The translations under genes were made by a program, and so were the position numbers. From positions 1 to 64,000 of the forward strand of contig CACZZB010000002.1 in assembly GCA_902785555.1 (NCBI GenBank): a DNA stretch of 64,000 nt, written 5' to 3'. Source of the DNA: an uncultured Ruminococcus sp. (lineage in GTDB: Bacteria; Bacillota; Clostridia; Oscillospirales; Acutalibacteraceae). Positions 44,716 through 59,637 of this stretch are shown piece after piece. The notes under the pieces are model-generated. The model saw only the letters and a program-made list of their open reading frames with translations. It was not told the DNA's origin and ran no database searches. Position 1 is the first letter of the stretch. The number at the start of each line of letters is the position of its first letter.

Positions 44716-45453
44716 ATGAAAGGCTTGATATACAAAAATTATCTCGTCACAAGAAAATATTATTTTATGGCATTTATGTTTTTCTTCATAATGGCTTTAT
44801 TCATGATACTGATAAGATTAAGCATGATATGCGGAAATATTTCACATGACCCCGAAGCTGTTGATGATTTGACAAGAACTATGTGGGTATTCAGATATAT
44901 GCCGTGTGCAGTCGTTATATTGGGCTTTGCAGGATATAGTGAAGCATTTTTCGCAGACCTGAATTCAGGCTGGGCAAGATTTTCCCGTACAACCTCTTTA
45001 AGTACTCACCAAATAGTCGGTTCATATTTTCTTTCAGAAGGAATCGTTCTTTCATTTGCTTATATAATATGTCTGCTTTATTTAGTGATATTCTGTCTTT
45101 CATTCGGGGATAAAATTTCACTTCACTATATCACAAATATAACATCACTTTTCTGTTTCGGTGTCATCATACAGTATTTTAATTTAACACTGGCTATGTT
45201 TGCACAGAAAAGGCAGACCGTTCAGCTTATATCAGTATCGATAGCGTTGATATTTCCGTGGCTGTTGTGTGCTTATATTTATCCGAGAATGAAAGAACTT
45301 GAAAATCCCGATACCGTACTCCTTGAATGGATGGCACAGCAGTTTGAACCGATAAAGAGTTATATTTTTCCTGTTATGCTTCTCTTTGCAGTAATATTCA
45401 CGGTTGGAGGATATTTCATATCCGTAAAAGGTCTTGAAAGGAGGACATTCTGA
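44716..45453 (+). CDS. ABC-2 type permease
   Basis: 245 residues, about six membrane helices (YYFMAFMFFFIMALFMILI; YMPCAVVILGFAGY; GIVLSFAYIICLLYLVIF). The start MKGLIYKNYLVTRKYYF is the usual opening of ABC-2 permeases. ATG 44716 has AAGGAG upstream. Partner of the preceding ATPase. Confidence 0.85.
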   Translation: MKGLIYKNYLVTRKYYFMAFMFFFIMALFMILIRLSMICGNISHDPEAVDDLTRTMWVFRYMPCAVVILGFAGYSEAFFADLNSGWARFSRTTSLSTHQIVGSYFLSEGIVLSFAYIICLLYLVIFCLSFGDKISLHYITNITSLFCFGVIIQYFNLTLAMFAQKRQTVQLISVSIALIFPWLLCAYIYPRMKELENPDTVLLEWMAQQFEPIKSYIFPVMLLFAVIFTVGGYFISVKGLERRTF

Positions 45454-45454
45454 A

Positions 45455-46165
45455 ATGTTCGGCTTGATTTATAAAGAACTTCTTGCAAACAAAAAACAGT
45501 TTATACCGATATTGATTATAACAGCCTTTGCCTCATTCTTTATGGCAATACCGCCCATTGTTTCGGACATGGAAGAATGGGAAGTCAATCTGACATTGTG
45601 CTTTTCATCAATTATTATAGCACTTGTCGTTGAGATGTTTCAGCAGGGCATTTTTGAATATGATGAAAGAAAAGTATGGCAGGCTTTTATCTGTTCAACA
45701 TCTGACGGCATTAAAAAACAAATTTCCTCAAAATACATATTCAATCTTTTTCTTTCAAGCATGATGATGTGCTGGTGTACATTTCTGTTTTATATAGCTG
45801 CCGCCATATCCAACCATAATGTAACTATTTCAGGATTTGTTTTACAGCTCATTGTATTGATACAGATATTTTTCAGGGCTTTTGAAACACCGTTTATTAT
45901 CCGTTTCGGAAGCAAAAAGGGAAATATCATCAGAATGGTCATTATGAGTACAATCGTATTGATTGTTTTAATTTACGCACTTTTCGGAGATTTGTCGATT
46001 TTCGGCTCTGTTGAAGATTTAATAAAATGGTTTCAGGAAACATTTTCCGACAATATCCCTATGATAATCAGACTGACACCTGCTGTTGCACTGTTTCTTT
46101 ATTGGGTATCTTATAAGATTTCATGCGTACTGTATCTGAAAGGCGGTGAAAGCTATGACAAATGA
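45455..46165 (+). CDS. second ABC-2 type permease
   Basis: 236 residues with about six membrane helices and the opening MFGLIYKELLANKKQF, a paralogue-like partner of the previous permease. Start after AAGGAGG, one base after the preceding stop. Charged loop NRFGS-like (RFGSKKGNIIRM) before the last helices. Confidence 0.85.
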   Translation: MFGLIYKELLANKKQFIPILIITAFASFFMAIPPIVSDMEEWEVNLTLCFSSIIIALVVEMFQQGIFEYDERKVWQAFICSTSDGIKKQISSKYIFNLFLSSMMMCWCTFLFYIAAAISNHNVTISGFVLQLIVLIQIFFRAFETPFIIRFGSKKGNIIRMVIMSTIVLIVLIYALFGDLSIFGSVEDLIKWFQETFSDNIPMIIRLTPAVALFLYWVSYKISCVLYLKGGESYDK

Positions 46166-47021
46166 GAAAAAATTGATTTTGAAAAGAACTCTGATATATC
46201 TTTTATTTGCATTTGTACCGCCTTTTGTTGCGGCATTCGTATATGTAGGTTTTTTCGGCTGGACAACGGACAATCTGTATTATCAGGTAGTCACATCATT
46301 TTCAATGCTTTGTCCTGCAATCGCTAATATCTTAACGAGAATCATCACAAAAGAGGGCTTTGAAAACAGTCTTTTCAAGATGAAAATAAAAGGCAATATT
46401 CGTTATTTGGTGCTTGCATTTCTTCTGCCTGTCGTTTACAGTACTGTTTCAGCATTTGCAGTTGCATTGTTCCTTATGCCGTCAGACGCTTTCGGAGAGA
46501 TTTTCAAAAACTTTGACTTTTGGGAATTTTCTTCAATGATAATATATGTTTTGGCTTTCAGTAGTTTAGTTAGCCTTTTCGGATTCGGTGAAGAATTCGG
46601 CTGGCGTGGCTATCTGACACCGAAACTTGAACAGCTCATGCCGTTCCCGGCTGCAATAATTGTAAGCGGAATAATATGGGGAATGTGGCACGCTCCCATA
46701 ATTGCGTGCGGACATAATTTCGGCAAGGATTATTTCATGTATCCGTATATGGGATTCATTTTGATGTGCGTATTCTGTATATTCATCGGCTTTTATTTCA
46801 CTATGCTGACAAAAGCGACAAATTCAACAATTCCTGCCGGTATCGCCCACATGATAAATAATAACGCTTTTGCTGTAATTACAGGACTTTGGCTTTCGGG
46901 TACGCAGTATTTCAATGAAGATATAATATCAGGCTTGAATTATCCAATGACGGCATTGTTAGCAACTGCAATCACCTGTCTTGTTACGGGAATAATAATG
47001 TTTCTCGTCAGAAAGAAATAA
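46155..47021 (+). CDS. CPBP-family intramembrane metalloprotease
   Basis: 288 residues, about eight membrane helices. Motifs of the CPBP/Abi (Rce1-like) family are present: EEFGWRGYL (Glu-Glu-x3-Arg), GMWHAPI and HMINNN, giving the glutamate, histidine and asparagine of the active site. Starts inside the end of the permease gene. In Firmicutes such proteases often accompany peptide export or self-immunity. Confidence 0.9.
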   Translation: MTNEKKLILKRTLIYLLFAFVPPFVAAFVYVGFFGWTTDNLYYQVVTSFSMLCPAIANILTRIITKEGFENSLFKMKIKGNIRYLVLAFLLPVVYSTVSAFAVALFLMPSDAFGEIFKNFDFWEFSSMIIYVLAFSSLVSLFGFGEEFGWRGYLTPKLEQLMPFPAAIIVSGIIWGMWHAPIIACGHNFGKDYFMYPYMGFILMCVFCIFIGFYFTMLTKATNSTIPAGIAHMINNNAFAVITGLWLSGTQYFNEDIISGLNYPMTALLATAITCLVTGIIMFLVRKK

Positions 47022-47037
47022 TTTTGTATATGAAAAA

Positions 47038-47077
47038 GCACTCACTGTCAATGAAAAACAGTGAGTGCAATTTTTTT
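47038..47077 (+). terminator. terminator of the GntR-ABC operon
   Basis: Eleven-bp perfect stem GCACTCACTGT (47038-47048) with ACAGTGAGTGC (47058-47068), then AATTTTTTT. Confidence 0.9.
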
Positions 47078-47333
47078 ACTGCCTGTATGAAAAATCCGAT
47101 TTGCGAATATAGTCTATCATTTCATCACGACCGCTTTTTGTCATGGGGAAAGTTCTTTCGTCAACGATTTGGTCAATGCTTTTTTCGTAGCAGAATTCAC
47201 CGTGCCATATTTTAACGGTCATAGTTTCTTCTTTTACGTTTGGAATGATGATATAGTGAAACAGATAGTTGCATTCGGTATAAGGATTGTCATTCTCAAA
47301 CCATGATATATCGGGAAGGCTTTTGCACATCAT
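47076..47333 (-). CDS. small hypothetical protein
   Basis: About 85 residues from MMCKSLPDISWFENDNPYTE to KSDFSYRQ. Alternating hydrophobic and charged residues (VKIWHGEFCYEKSIDQIVDE) suggest a small folded alpha/beta protein. ATG 47333 is chosen for GGTGGTGA upstream; other ATGs lie nearby. No family recognised. It follows pyrG on the same strand. Confidence 0.5.
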   Translation of the reverse strand: MMCKSLPDISWFENDNPYTECNYLFHYIIIPNVKEETMTVKIWHGEFCYEKSIDQIVDERTFPMTKSGRDEMIDYIRKSDFSYRQ

Positions 47334-47386
47334 AATCATCACCACCATATTATCAATGTGCAATCCAAAAAAGAAAACCGACAAAA

Positions 47387-47424
47387 CACATTCATTGCTA
47401 ATTGCACATTGCTAATTGCTAATT

Positions 47425-47425
<1 letters not shown>
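47387..47425. repeat. heptamer-repeat intergenic element, copy 1
   Basis: On the minus strand, right after the pyrG stop: ATTAGCA, ATTAGCA, ATGTGCA, ATTAGCA, then ATGAATGTGT. A related copy lies at 54243-54284. Confidence 0.7.
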
Positions 47426-53052
<5,627 letters not shown>

Positions 53053-53060
<8 letters not shown>

Positions 53061-54135
53061 TTTTGTTCTCCTCCATCATCTCTATAAATTTATCAAAAAG
53101 GAAATTGGTATCAAGCGGACCACCGCAGGCTTCGGGGTGGAACTGAACGGTAAAAGCTGGCATATCGGTATAGTTGATACCCTCACAAGTACCGTCATTT
53201 GCATTTATGAAGCTCGCATAAGCGTTTTCGGGGAAAGAGTCCATAAGAACCTCATAGCCGTGATTCTGGCTTGTGATGTAGACACGACCTGTTTTAGTAT
53301 CGACAGCAGGCTGATTTTCGCCTCTGTGACCGTACTTGAGTTTTCTTGTTTTGATTCCCTGAGCTGCTGCAAAGAGCTGATGTCCGAGACAAATACCGAA
53401 AGTCGGTATTTTTTCTTTGCTCAGGATTCTGAGCTGTTCAATAATTTCGGGATTATCCTGAGGGTCGCCGGGACCGTTTGAAAGCATAAGACCGTCGGGG
53501 TTCATGGCTTTTATATCTTCGGCTGATGTATCACCGGGTACTATGGTGACATTGCAGCCACGTTTTACAAGTTCTCTGCGGATATTATATTTAGCACCGA
53601 AATCCATCATAACGACATTGTATTTAGCATTTTCAGCCTCAAAAACTTCAGTTTTGTCTGTCATAACAGCTTTTACGGCACCTGTTATTTTAAAATTCTT
53701 GATAGATGCGGCATCTGATTTATCAGGTTTTGTATATGTAAGCTTGGCATTCATTACACCGTATTCTCTGACAGTTTTTGTAAGACATCGGGTGTCTATG
53801 CCGCAGATACCGGGAATACCGTTTTCTTTGAGGTAAGTGTCGATAATACCTTCACTTCGGAAATTGGATGGCTTGTCACACCACTCTCTGACGATATACG
53901 CCTTAAGAAACGGCTTTCTGCTTTCAAAATCGGACGGTATAACGCCATAGTCACCAAGAAGCGGGAATGTCTGGCAAACGAGCTGTCCGTAAAAGCTGGG
54001 GTCTGTGAGTGTTTCGAGATAACCGCTCATGCCTGTTGTAAAAACAAGCTCTCCGACGATTTCCTCCTGTGCACCGAATGCAAAGCCCTCATAAATATCC
54101 CCGTTTTCCAAAATAAGATAGGCTTTTTTCTCCAT
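53053..54135 (-). CDS. carA: carbamoyl-phosphate synthase small chain
   Basis: 360 residues. N-terminal CarA domain (LILENGDIYEGFAFG) and class I glutamine amidotransferase (FGICLGHQLFAAAQG, FHPEACGGP) delivering ammonia to CarB. The ATG at 54135 gives the family N-terminus MEKKAYL; the frame is open 26 codons further up without a good site. No own promoter is clear in the 150 bp before it, so it may share the ANTAR gene transcript. Confidence 0.96.
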
Positions 54136-54242
54136 AATTTTAGACCAATCCTTTCCTTTAAAATCAATTTGCGATATTTGATTCAACGGCAAGCTGCAAA
54201 TAACAACAATCAATTATGTTTTCGTGAGGAAATATGATTCCG

Positions 54243-54284
54243 CACACATTAATTGCTAACTGCTAACTGCTGATTGCTAATTGA
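54243..54284. repeat. heptamer-repeat intergenic element, copy 2
   Basis: On the minus strand, just after the ANTAR stop: ATTAGCA, ATCAGCA, GTTAGCA, GTTAGCA, then ATTAATGTGT. Same unit and same closing bases as 47387-47425. Confidence 0.7.
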
Positions 54285-54287
54285 ATT

Positions 54288-54842
54288 TCAGTTTTCGTAG
54301 GTACTCAAAAGACGTTTTGCGACTTCGGCTTTAGTGATGCGAAGATCCATAGCCTGTTTTTCAAGATACCTGTGAGCCTGAGGTTCCGTCATTGAAAGAT
54401 ATTCCATAAGAATATATTTAGCACGGTTTATAAGACGGATATCATCGATCTTTTTTTTGAGCTTGACGTTTTCTTTTTGAACTCCCCCAAGTTTTTGACG
54501 CATCGCCCTCAAAAAATGAAGTGATTTTTTCAGTATAAATTTATCAATAGGTTTAGCTATGACAAAAATACCGTATTTTTCGGATATGCTTTCAAGTTGT
54601 TTTTCAATATTTTCCGGCACGGCAAGTATTATATCCGCCCCCGTGCTTTGGGATATTTCAACAGCCGTTTTGATACCGGAATCAATTTCAGGAGTTGTGT
54701 CGATCATCACAAGGTCAAATTCCCCGTGAATAAAAGAGGTATTCCGAGCACTTTCAATAATGCTGAGCTGTTCATCTCTGAGCAGGTCATATAAGTATTC
54801 AGTGCTTTTTTTATCGGAAGATACAATAAGTACACTGTCCAA
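54288..54842 (-). CDS. ANTAR-domain response regulator
   Basis: 184 residues, TTG start. Receiver-like domain (about 1-115, VLIVSSDKKSTEYLYDLL, FDLVMIDTTPEI with a possible phospho-Asp, VIAKPID) and C-terminal ANTAR domain (about 130-180: INRAKYILMEYLSMTEPQAH, ITKAEVAKRLL) that binds paired RNA hexaloops to prevent termination. The acidic pocket is reduced (SSD) and the usual Thr of the switch is missing. Lies upstream of carA on the same strand. Confidence 0.88.
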   Translation of the reverse strand: MDSVLIVSSDKKSTEYLYDLLRDEQLSIIESARNTSFIHGEFDLVMIDTTPEIDSGIKTAVEISQSTGADIILAVPENIEKQLESISEKYGIFVIAKPIDKFILKKSLHFLRAMRQKLGGVQKENVKLKKKIDDIRLINRAKYILMEYLSMTEPQAHRYLEKQAMDLRITKAEVAKRLLSTYEN

Positions 54843-54885
54843 CTTTCAACGACACCTTTCCGCAAATCCTTTTTATCAATTTATT

Positions 54886-54914
54886 ATCATAGCATATTTA
54901 CAGGATTTTGTCTA
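54886..54914 (-). promoter_or_regulatory. promoter of the ANTAR gene
   Basis: Minus-strand TAGACA (54909-54914), 17-bp spacer, TATGAT (54886-54891), 44 bp before the TTG start. Confidence 0.65.
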
Positions 54915-55011
54915 TATATATATTATTCACAAATTATTCCTTTTTTCAAGAATAAATTATTTATATTTCTTCATAGAATTAATCAATGATTTATATGTAT
55001 GGGAGGAACTT

Positions 55012-55815
55012 ATGAAAAATATCATCAAAAATATATTTTCGGGCATGATAATAGGTTCGTCAATGCTTATTCCGGGAGTAAGCGGAGGAACAACGGCAAT
55101 TATAATAGGGATATATGACAGGCTGATAAAAGCCGTAAGTGATATTTTGAAAAATGTCAGGAAAAATATATTATTTTTGATTCAGGTCGCAATCGGAGGA
55201 ATAACAGGGATTTTATTATTTTCAAAAGCCGTTTTGTTTCTGACAAATGAATATTATTTTCCGATGATGTATTTTTTCATCGGAGCGATATTCGGAAGTA
55301 TACCTTTGATGATAAAAAAGGCTGATATAAATATGAAGAATATTTATAATATTTTATTTGTGCTCGTGGGAGTGGTAGTTGCAATTGCAGTCAATTTTCT
55401 GCCAAAGTCGGGGTTATCTGTAATGCCTGACAGTGCCGTAGGATATATAATGCTTTTTCTTTCAGGGATAATAATAGCAATAGCTCTGATATTGCCCGGG
55501 ATAAGCACATCACATATATTATTGGTTCTGGGGATGTATGAAACCGTTCTGAGTGCCGTATCGGATATGAATGTAGTGTATATAGCGATACTTGGAGGAG
55601 GAGTGCTTGCAGGAGTATTTTCATGCACGAAGATACTTGAAAAGGCAATGAATAAATTTCCGTCACAGACATTCATGGCAATAACGGGATTTGTAATGGC
55701 ATCTGTTTATGATATATTTCCCGGGATACCGTCGGGTATTGAAATGATATTGTGTATATTATTATTTATAACAGCGTTTGCACTGACAGGAATTGTTTCA
55801 ATGAAGAATCAATAA
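55012..55815 (+). CDS. DUF368 membrane protein (polyprenyl-phosphate transporter-like)
   Basis: 267 residues, about eight membrane helices. Two related motifs, GSSMLIPGVSGGTTAIIIG (about residue 15) and IALILPGISTSHILLVLG (about residue 160), are characteristic of DUF368 proteins, some of which recycle undecaprenyl phosphate (PopT). ATG 55012 has GGGAGG 6 nt upstream; a longer frame overlapping the ANTAR gene is rejected. Confidence 0.9.
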   Translation: MKNIIKNIFSGMIIGSSMLIPGVSGGTTAIIIGIYDRLIKAVSDILKNVRKNILFLIQVAIGGITGILLFSKAVLFLTNEYYFPMMYFFIGAIFGSIPLMIKKADINMKNIYNILFVLVGVVVAIAVNFLPKSGLSVMPDSAVGYIMLFLSGIIIAIALILPGISTSHILLVLGMYETVLSAVSDMNVVYIAILGGGVLAGVFSCTKILEKAMNKFPSQTFMAITGFVMASVYDIFPGIPSGIEMILCILLFITAFALTGIVSMKNQ

Positions 55816-55816
55816 G

Positions 55817-55855
55817 AAAAAGCCACACTGAATCAAATCAGCGTGGCAAATTTGT
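55817..55855. terminator. terminator between convergent DUF368 and citrate synthase genes
   Basis: Ten-bp stem with one mismatch (55822-55831 with 55838-55847), then AAATTTGTT on plus; on minus it follows the citrate synthase stop region. Confidence 0.6.
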
Positions 55856-57207
55856 TATCTTTTTGATATGTCAATATAAGGTGTACGGTCATGTACGTTT
55901 ATATATGCGGGACGGATTATCTTATTCTGATTGACAAGTTCTTCGATTCTGTGAGCGGACCAGCCTGCAATTCTTGCTATTGCAAAAAGAGGTGTAAACA
56001 GCTTCTGAGGGAGGTCAAGCATACTGTATACAAATCCGCTGTAAAAATCGACATTTGCACTGACACCTTTGTATATGCGTCTTTCCTTTGCGATAACTTC
56101 GGGAGCAAGTCTTTCGACCATTGAGTATAATCCGAATTCTTCCATTCTGCCCTTTTCTTCCGAAAGTTTTTTGACAAAACCCTTGAATACTCTTGCTCTG
56201 GGGTCTGAAATGGAGTATACGGCATGACCCATACCGTATATAAGACCTGCTTTATCGAAGGCTTCACCATGAAGGAGTCTGACAAGATATTCACGAACTT
56301 CTTCTTCGTCAGTATAATCGGAAATATTCTTCTTCATATCCTCAAACATCTTTACAACTTTGATATTTGCACCGCCGTGTTTGGGACCTTTGAGAGAACC
56401 AAGAGCGGCAGCAATTGCGGAATAGGTATCAGTGCCTGATGACGTGACAACATGGGTGGTAAAGCTTGAATTGTTTCCGCCGCCGTGTTCTGCATGAAGA
56501 ACAAGGGACATATCAAGGAGCTTTGCTTCAAGTTTGGTATATTTTGAATCCGCACGGAGCATATATAATATATTTTCGGCAGTTGAAAGTTCAGGCTGAG
56601 GAGAGTGTATTATAAGACTCTTGTTTCGTTTGTAGTGGTTGAAAGCCTGATAGCCGTATACGGAAATAACAGGGAACTGTGCAATAAGCTGAAGACACTG
56701 TCGTAAGACATTGGGCAGTGATGTATCATCGGGATTGGGGTCGTAGGAATAGAGTGTCAGTACACTTCTTGCAAGAGCATTCATCATGTCATTGCTCGGT
56801 GCTTTAAGGATAACGTCACGGGTAAAATAATGAGGCAAATGGCGGTATTTTGCAAGAAGCTGGTTTATGTCTTTAAGCTGTTGTGCATTGGGAAGATTTC
56901 CGAATAAAAGAAGATAGACGACTTCTTCAAAGCCGAATCTGTCATCATGTATAAAGCCTTTTACAATATCTTCAACATCAATGCCCCTGTAATAGAGCTT
57001 TCCGTCACATGGAACAGTCTGCCCGTCAACGATTTTGTTGGAGCATATCTCGGAAATTTCCGTTAAACCTGCACGAACTCCTTTTCCGTTAATGTCACGC
57101 AGTCCTCGTTTAACATCATGTTTGACATAAAGTTCCTTGTCAATAGTTCCGTTTTTTACACATAAATTGCTTAATTCCTGAATCATTTTCAAATCTTCGT
57201 TCTGCAA
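55855..57207 (-). CDS. gltA: citrate synthase
   Basis: 450 residues. Condenses acetyl-CoA and oxaloacetate. Catalytic histidines in GPKHGGAN and GMGHAVYS and aspartate in NVDFYSG are present. A TTG start at 57207 is chosen because GGAG lies 9 nt upstream, while the in-frame ATG at 57216 abuts GGAG. The N-terminus (about 45 residues longer than E. coli-type core) resembles clostridial citrate/2-methylcitrate synthases. Own promoter. Confidence 0.93.
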   Translation of the reverse strand: MQNEDLKMIQELSNLCVKNGTIDKELYVKHDVKRGLRDINGKGVRAGLTEISEICSNKIVDGQTVPCDGKLYYRGIDVEDIVKGFIHDDRFGFEEVVYLLLFGNLPNAQQLKDINQLLAKYRHLPHYFTRDVILKAPSNDMMNALARSVLTLYSYDPNPDDTSLPNVLRQCLQLIAQFPVISVYGYQAFNHYKRNKSLIIHSPQPELSTAENILYMLRADSKYTKLEAKLLDMSLVLHAEHGGGNNSSFTTHVVTSSGTDTYSAIAAALGSLKGPKHGGANIKVVKMFEDMKKNISDYTDEEEVREYLVRLLHGEAFDKAGLIYGMGHAVYSISDPRARVFKGFVKKLSEEKGRMEEFGLYSMVERLAPEVIAKERRIYKGVSANVDFYSGFVYSMLDLPQKLFTPLFAIARIAGWSAHRIEELVNQNKIIRPAYINVHDRTPYIDISKR

Positions 57208-57268
57208 GTTTATCATCTCCAAATAAAAAATTGTGTAACATGGACATATAATTTTACACGTTATTATA

Positions 57269-57296
57269 ATTATAGCATAAAATTTTTTTTTGTAAA
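57269..57296 (-). promoter_or_regulatory. promoter of citrate synthase
   Basis: Minus-strand TTTACA (57291-57296), 16-bp spacer, TATAAT (57269-57274), 62 bp before the start. Confidence 0.6.
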
Positions 57297-57383
57297 TACC
57301 AATTTCTTTAACCCTGAAAATAAAATTATCTTGTGTCAAGAAAAAATACAGGTATTTTTTTATAAATATTCTATATTTAGGAC

Positions 57384-57412
57384 TTGTAATTTATGTGCAT
57401 TTAGGATATAAT
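57384..57412 (+). promoter_or_regulatory. promoter of the EF-G paralogue
   Basis: TTGTAA (57384-57389), 17-bp spacer, TATAAT (57407-57412), 53 bp before the TTG start. Confidence 0.7.
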
Positions 57413-57464
57413 TAATTTCAGTTGATTAAAAATATTGTATTCTAATTACAAGGAGGCAAAAATT

Positions 57465-59522
57465 TTGAAACAGTATAACGCAAAAAATATTATTAATATT
57501 GCCCTTGCCGGTCACAGCGGTTCAGGTAAGACATCTCTTGCAGAAGCTATGCTTTATTTGTGCGGCGGTTCGGAAAGACTCGGAAAGGTCAGCGAAGGCA
57601 ATACGGTATGCGACTTTGACCCTGAAGAAATAAAGAGAAAGACGTCTGTACAGGCTTGTGTAGCTCCGCTTGAATGGAAAAATAAGAAAATAAATATCAT
57701 TGACGCTCCGGGACTTTTCGACTTTGAAGGAGGTCTGTGTGAAGCTGCAAGAGCGGCAGATACAATGCTGATAACGGTATCGGGCAAAGGCGGTGTGAGT
57801 GTCGGAACGGAAAAGGCAGTCAAAGCGGCGGATAAAAGAGGACTTACAAAAGTATTCTTCGTAAACGGACTTTGTGATGAAAGTGCAAGATTTTACCGAG
57901 TTTTCGAGAGCCTGAAAGCGTCTTTCGGACCGTCTGTATGCCCTGTTGTAGTTCCGTATATAGTTGACGGTCAGGCTGACTGCTATGTAAATCTTCTTGA
58001 ATACAAGGCATATAAATATATAAACGGCAAAGCAACAGTTGTTCCGCTTCCCGATATGGGAGACCGTCTTGAAGGTCTGAGAACGGCTATAAATGAAGCA
58101 GTCGCTGAAACAAGCGATGAAATGTTTGAAAAGTATTTCTCGGGTGAGGAGTTCACACCTGAAGAAATAATCGTAGGTATAAGCCACGGTGTCAAGAATG
58201 GTACGATAAGCCCTGTATTCTGTGGTGACGCTCTTTTGACATACGGTGTAGAACAGCTTTTGAACGGTCTTATATGGCTTGCACCGAATGCGGAAGATAA
58301 ATCGGGTGAGCTTGCAGTTGATACCGAGGGCAACCCTGTTGAACTGAATGTAAAAGATGATGCTATGCCTGCAGCAATAGTGTTCAAGACGATAGCCGAC
58401 CCGTTTGTCGGAAAACTGTCATACTTCAAAGTAATTTCGGGTAAAGTATCGGCTGATACGCCCCTTGTCAATATGAGAACGGGAAATACCGAGAGAATAG
58501 CCAAAGTTATGACGATAAGAGGAAAGAAACTTGAAGATGCTCCGTATATAGGTGCAGGTGATATCGGTGCAGTGGCAAAGCTTTCCGCAACAAATACGGG
58601 AGATACTCTTTCAGCACCTGCAAGAAAAGTTGTCCTTGACGGCATAGAATATCCTGCACCGTCACTTACAATGGCAATCGCTCCGAAGACAAAGGGTGAT
58701 GAAGAAAAAGTAGCATTGGGTATAGCTAAACTTTGCGAAGAAGACCCGACCATCAAATTTGAAACAAATCACGAAACACATCAGATGCTCGTCAGCGGAA
58801 TGGGTGAACAGCACCTTGATGTAGTGGTATCGAAACTCAAATCAAAATACGGTGTAGATGTAGTTCTGTCCAAGCCGAAGGTTGCATATCGTGAAACCAT
58901 CAGAAAACCTGTCAAGGTTCAGGGACGTTATAAGAAACAGACAGGCGGTCACGGACAGTTCGGTGATGTATGGATAGAGTTCTCACCTTGTGACAGTGAC
59001 GATATGATATTTGAAGAAAGAGTAGTCGGGGGTGCAGTTCCGAAAGGATTCTTCCCGGCAGTTGAAAAGGGACTTCGTGACAGTATCTCAAAAGGACCGC
59101 TCGCAGGATTTCCGGTAGTAGGACTCAAAGCAACACTTTATGACGGTTCATATCACCCCGTAGATTCATCTGAAATGTCATTCAAGACAGCGGCTGCACT
59201 GGCATATAAAGACGGTATGCCGAAAGCAAGCCCTGTATTGTTGGAGCCTGTGGGATTGCTGAAAGCAACAGTGCCTGATGCAAACATGGGAGACGTTATG
59301 GGTGAAGTTACAAAACGTCGTGGACGAGTATTGGGAATGAATCCGTCGGAAGACCGTATGCAGACTATTGAAGCGGAAGTTCCGCAGGCAGAGATGAGCG
59401 ACTTCTCGACATTTGTACGTCAGGCAACACAGGGCAGAGGATATTTCAGCTTTGAATTTGTCCGTTATGAAGAAGCCCCTGCAATGGTAGCACAGAAAGT
59501 CATAGCCGATACCAAAGAATAA
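57465..59522 (+). CDS. EF-G-like translational GTPase paralogue (EF-G2 type)
   Basis: 685 residues with all EF-G domains. P-loop GHSGSGKT (about residue 17), GNTVCDFDPEEIKRKTSVQ switch I region and DAPGLFDF for DTPGH identify the EF-G2 subfamily rather than canonical FusA. The G4 motif, normally NKMD, reads NGLCD. Domain IV (GGHGQFGDVWIEFSP) and domain V (PSEDRMQTIEAEVP) are complete. TTG start after AAGGAGG. Role of these paralogues is not settled; possibly stress or ribosome rescue. Confidence 0.88.
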   Translation: MKQYNAKNIINIALAGHSGSGKTSLAEAMLYLCGGSERLGKVSEGNTVCDFDPEEIKRKTSVQACVAPLEWKNKKINIIDAPGLFDFEGGLCEAARAADTMLITVSGKGGVSVGTEKAVKAADKRGLTKVFFVNGLCDESARFYRVFESLKASFGPSVCPVVVPYIVDGQADCYVNLLEYKAYKYINGKATVVPLPDMGDRLEGLRTAINEAVAETSDEMFEKYFSGEEFTPEEIIVGISHGVKNGTISPVFCGDALLTYGVEQLLNGLIWLAPNAEDKSGELAVDTEGNPVELNVKDDAMPAAIVFKTIADPFVGKLSYFKVISGKVSADTPLVNMRTGNTERIAKVMTIRGKKLEDAPYIGAGDIGAVAKLSATNTGDTLSAPARKVVLDGIEYPAPSLTMAIAPKTKGDEEKVALGIAKLCEEDPTIKFETNHETHQMLVSGMGEQHLDVVVSKLKSKYGVDVVLSKPKVAYRETIRKPVKVQGRYKKQTGGHGQFGDVWIEFSPCDSDDMIFEERVVGGAVPKGFFPAVEKGLRDSISKGPLAGFPVVGLKATLYDGSYHPVDSSEMSFKTAAALAYKDGMPKASPVLLEPVGLLKATVPDANMGDVMGEVTKRRGRVLGMNPSEDRMQTIEAEVPQAEMSDFSTFVRQATQGRGYFSFEFVRYEEAPAMVAQKVIADTKE

Positions 59523-59570
59523 TTAACAATCTGTAATGAATAAAAAATCCGAACTGACGAAAAAATAATA

Positions 59571-59633
59571 TAATCCCCATAGAGTAGACACTTGAAAAAA
59601 CAAAAAGTTTTCAAGTTTACTCTATGGGGATTA
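59571..59633. repeat. 63-bp near-perfect palindrome, transposon-like
   Basis: Arms TAATCCCCATAGAGTA... and ...TACTCTATGGGGATTA pair over about 26 bp with a two-base bulge and a short A-rich loop. It lies between convergent genes and may act as terminator, but its length and the adjoining ORF suggest a MITE or insertion-sequence remnant. Confidence 0.7.
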
Positions 59634-59637
59634 ATTT

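Noticed and set aside
54760..55011. N-terminal extension of the DUF368 gene by 84 codons
   Set aside because: It overlaps the ANTAR gene and its promoter, and a strong GGGAGG site precedes the ATG at 55012.
57208..57339. Hydrophobic N-terminal extension of citrate synthase
   Set aside because: It runs through the -10/-35 region, lacks a binding site and is not part of the family.
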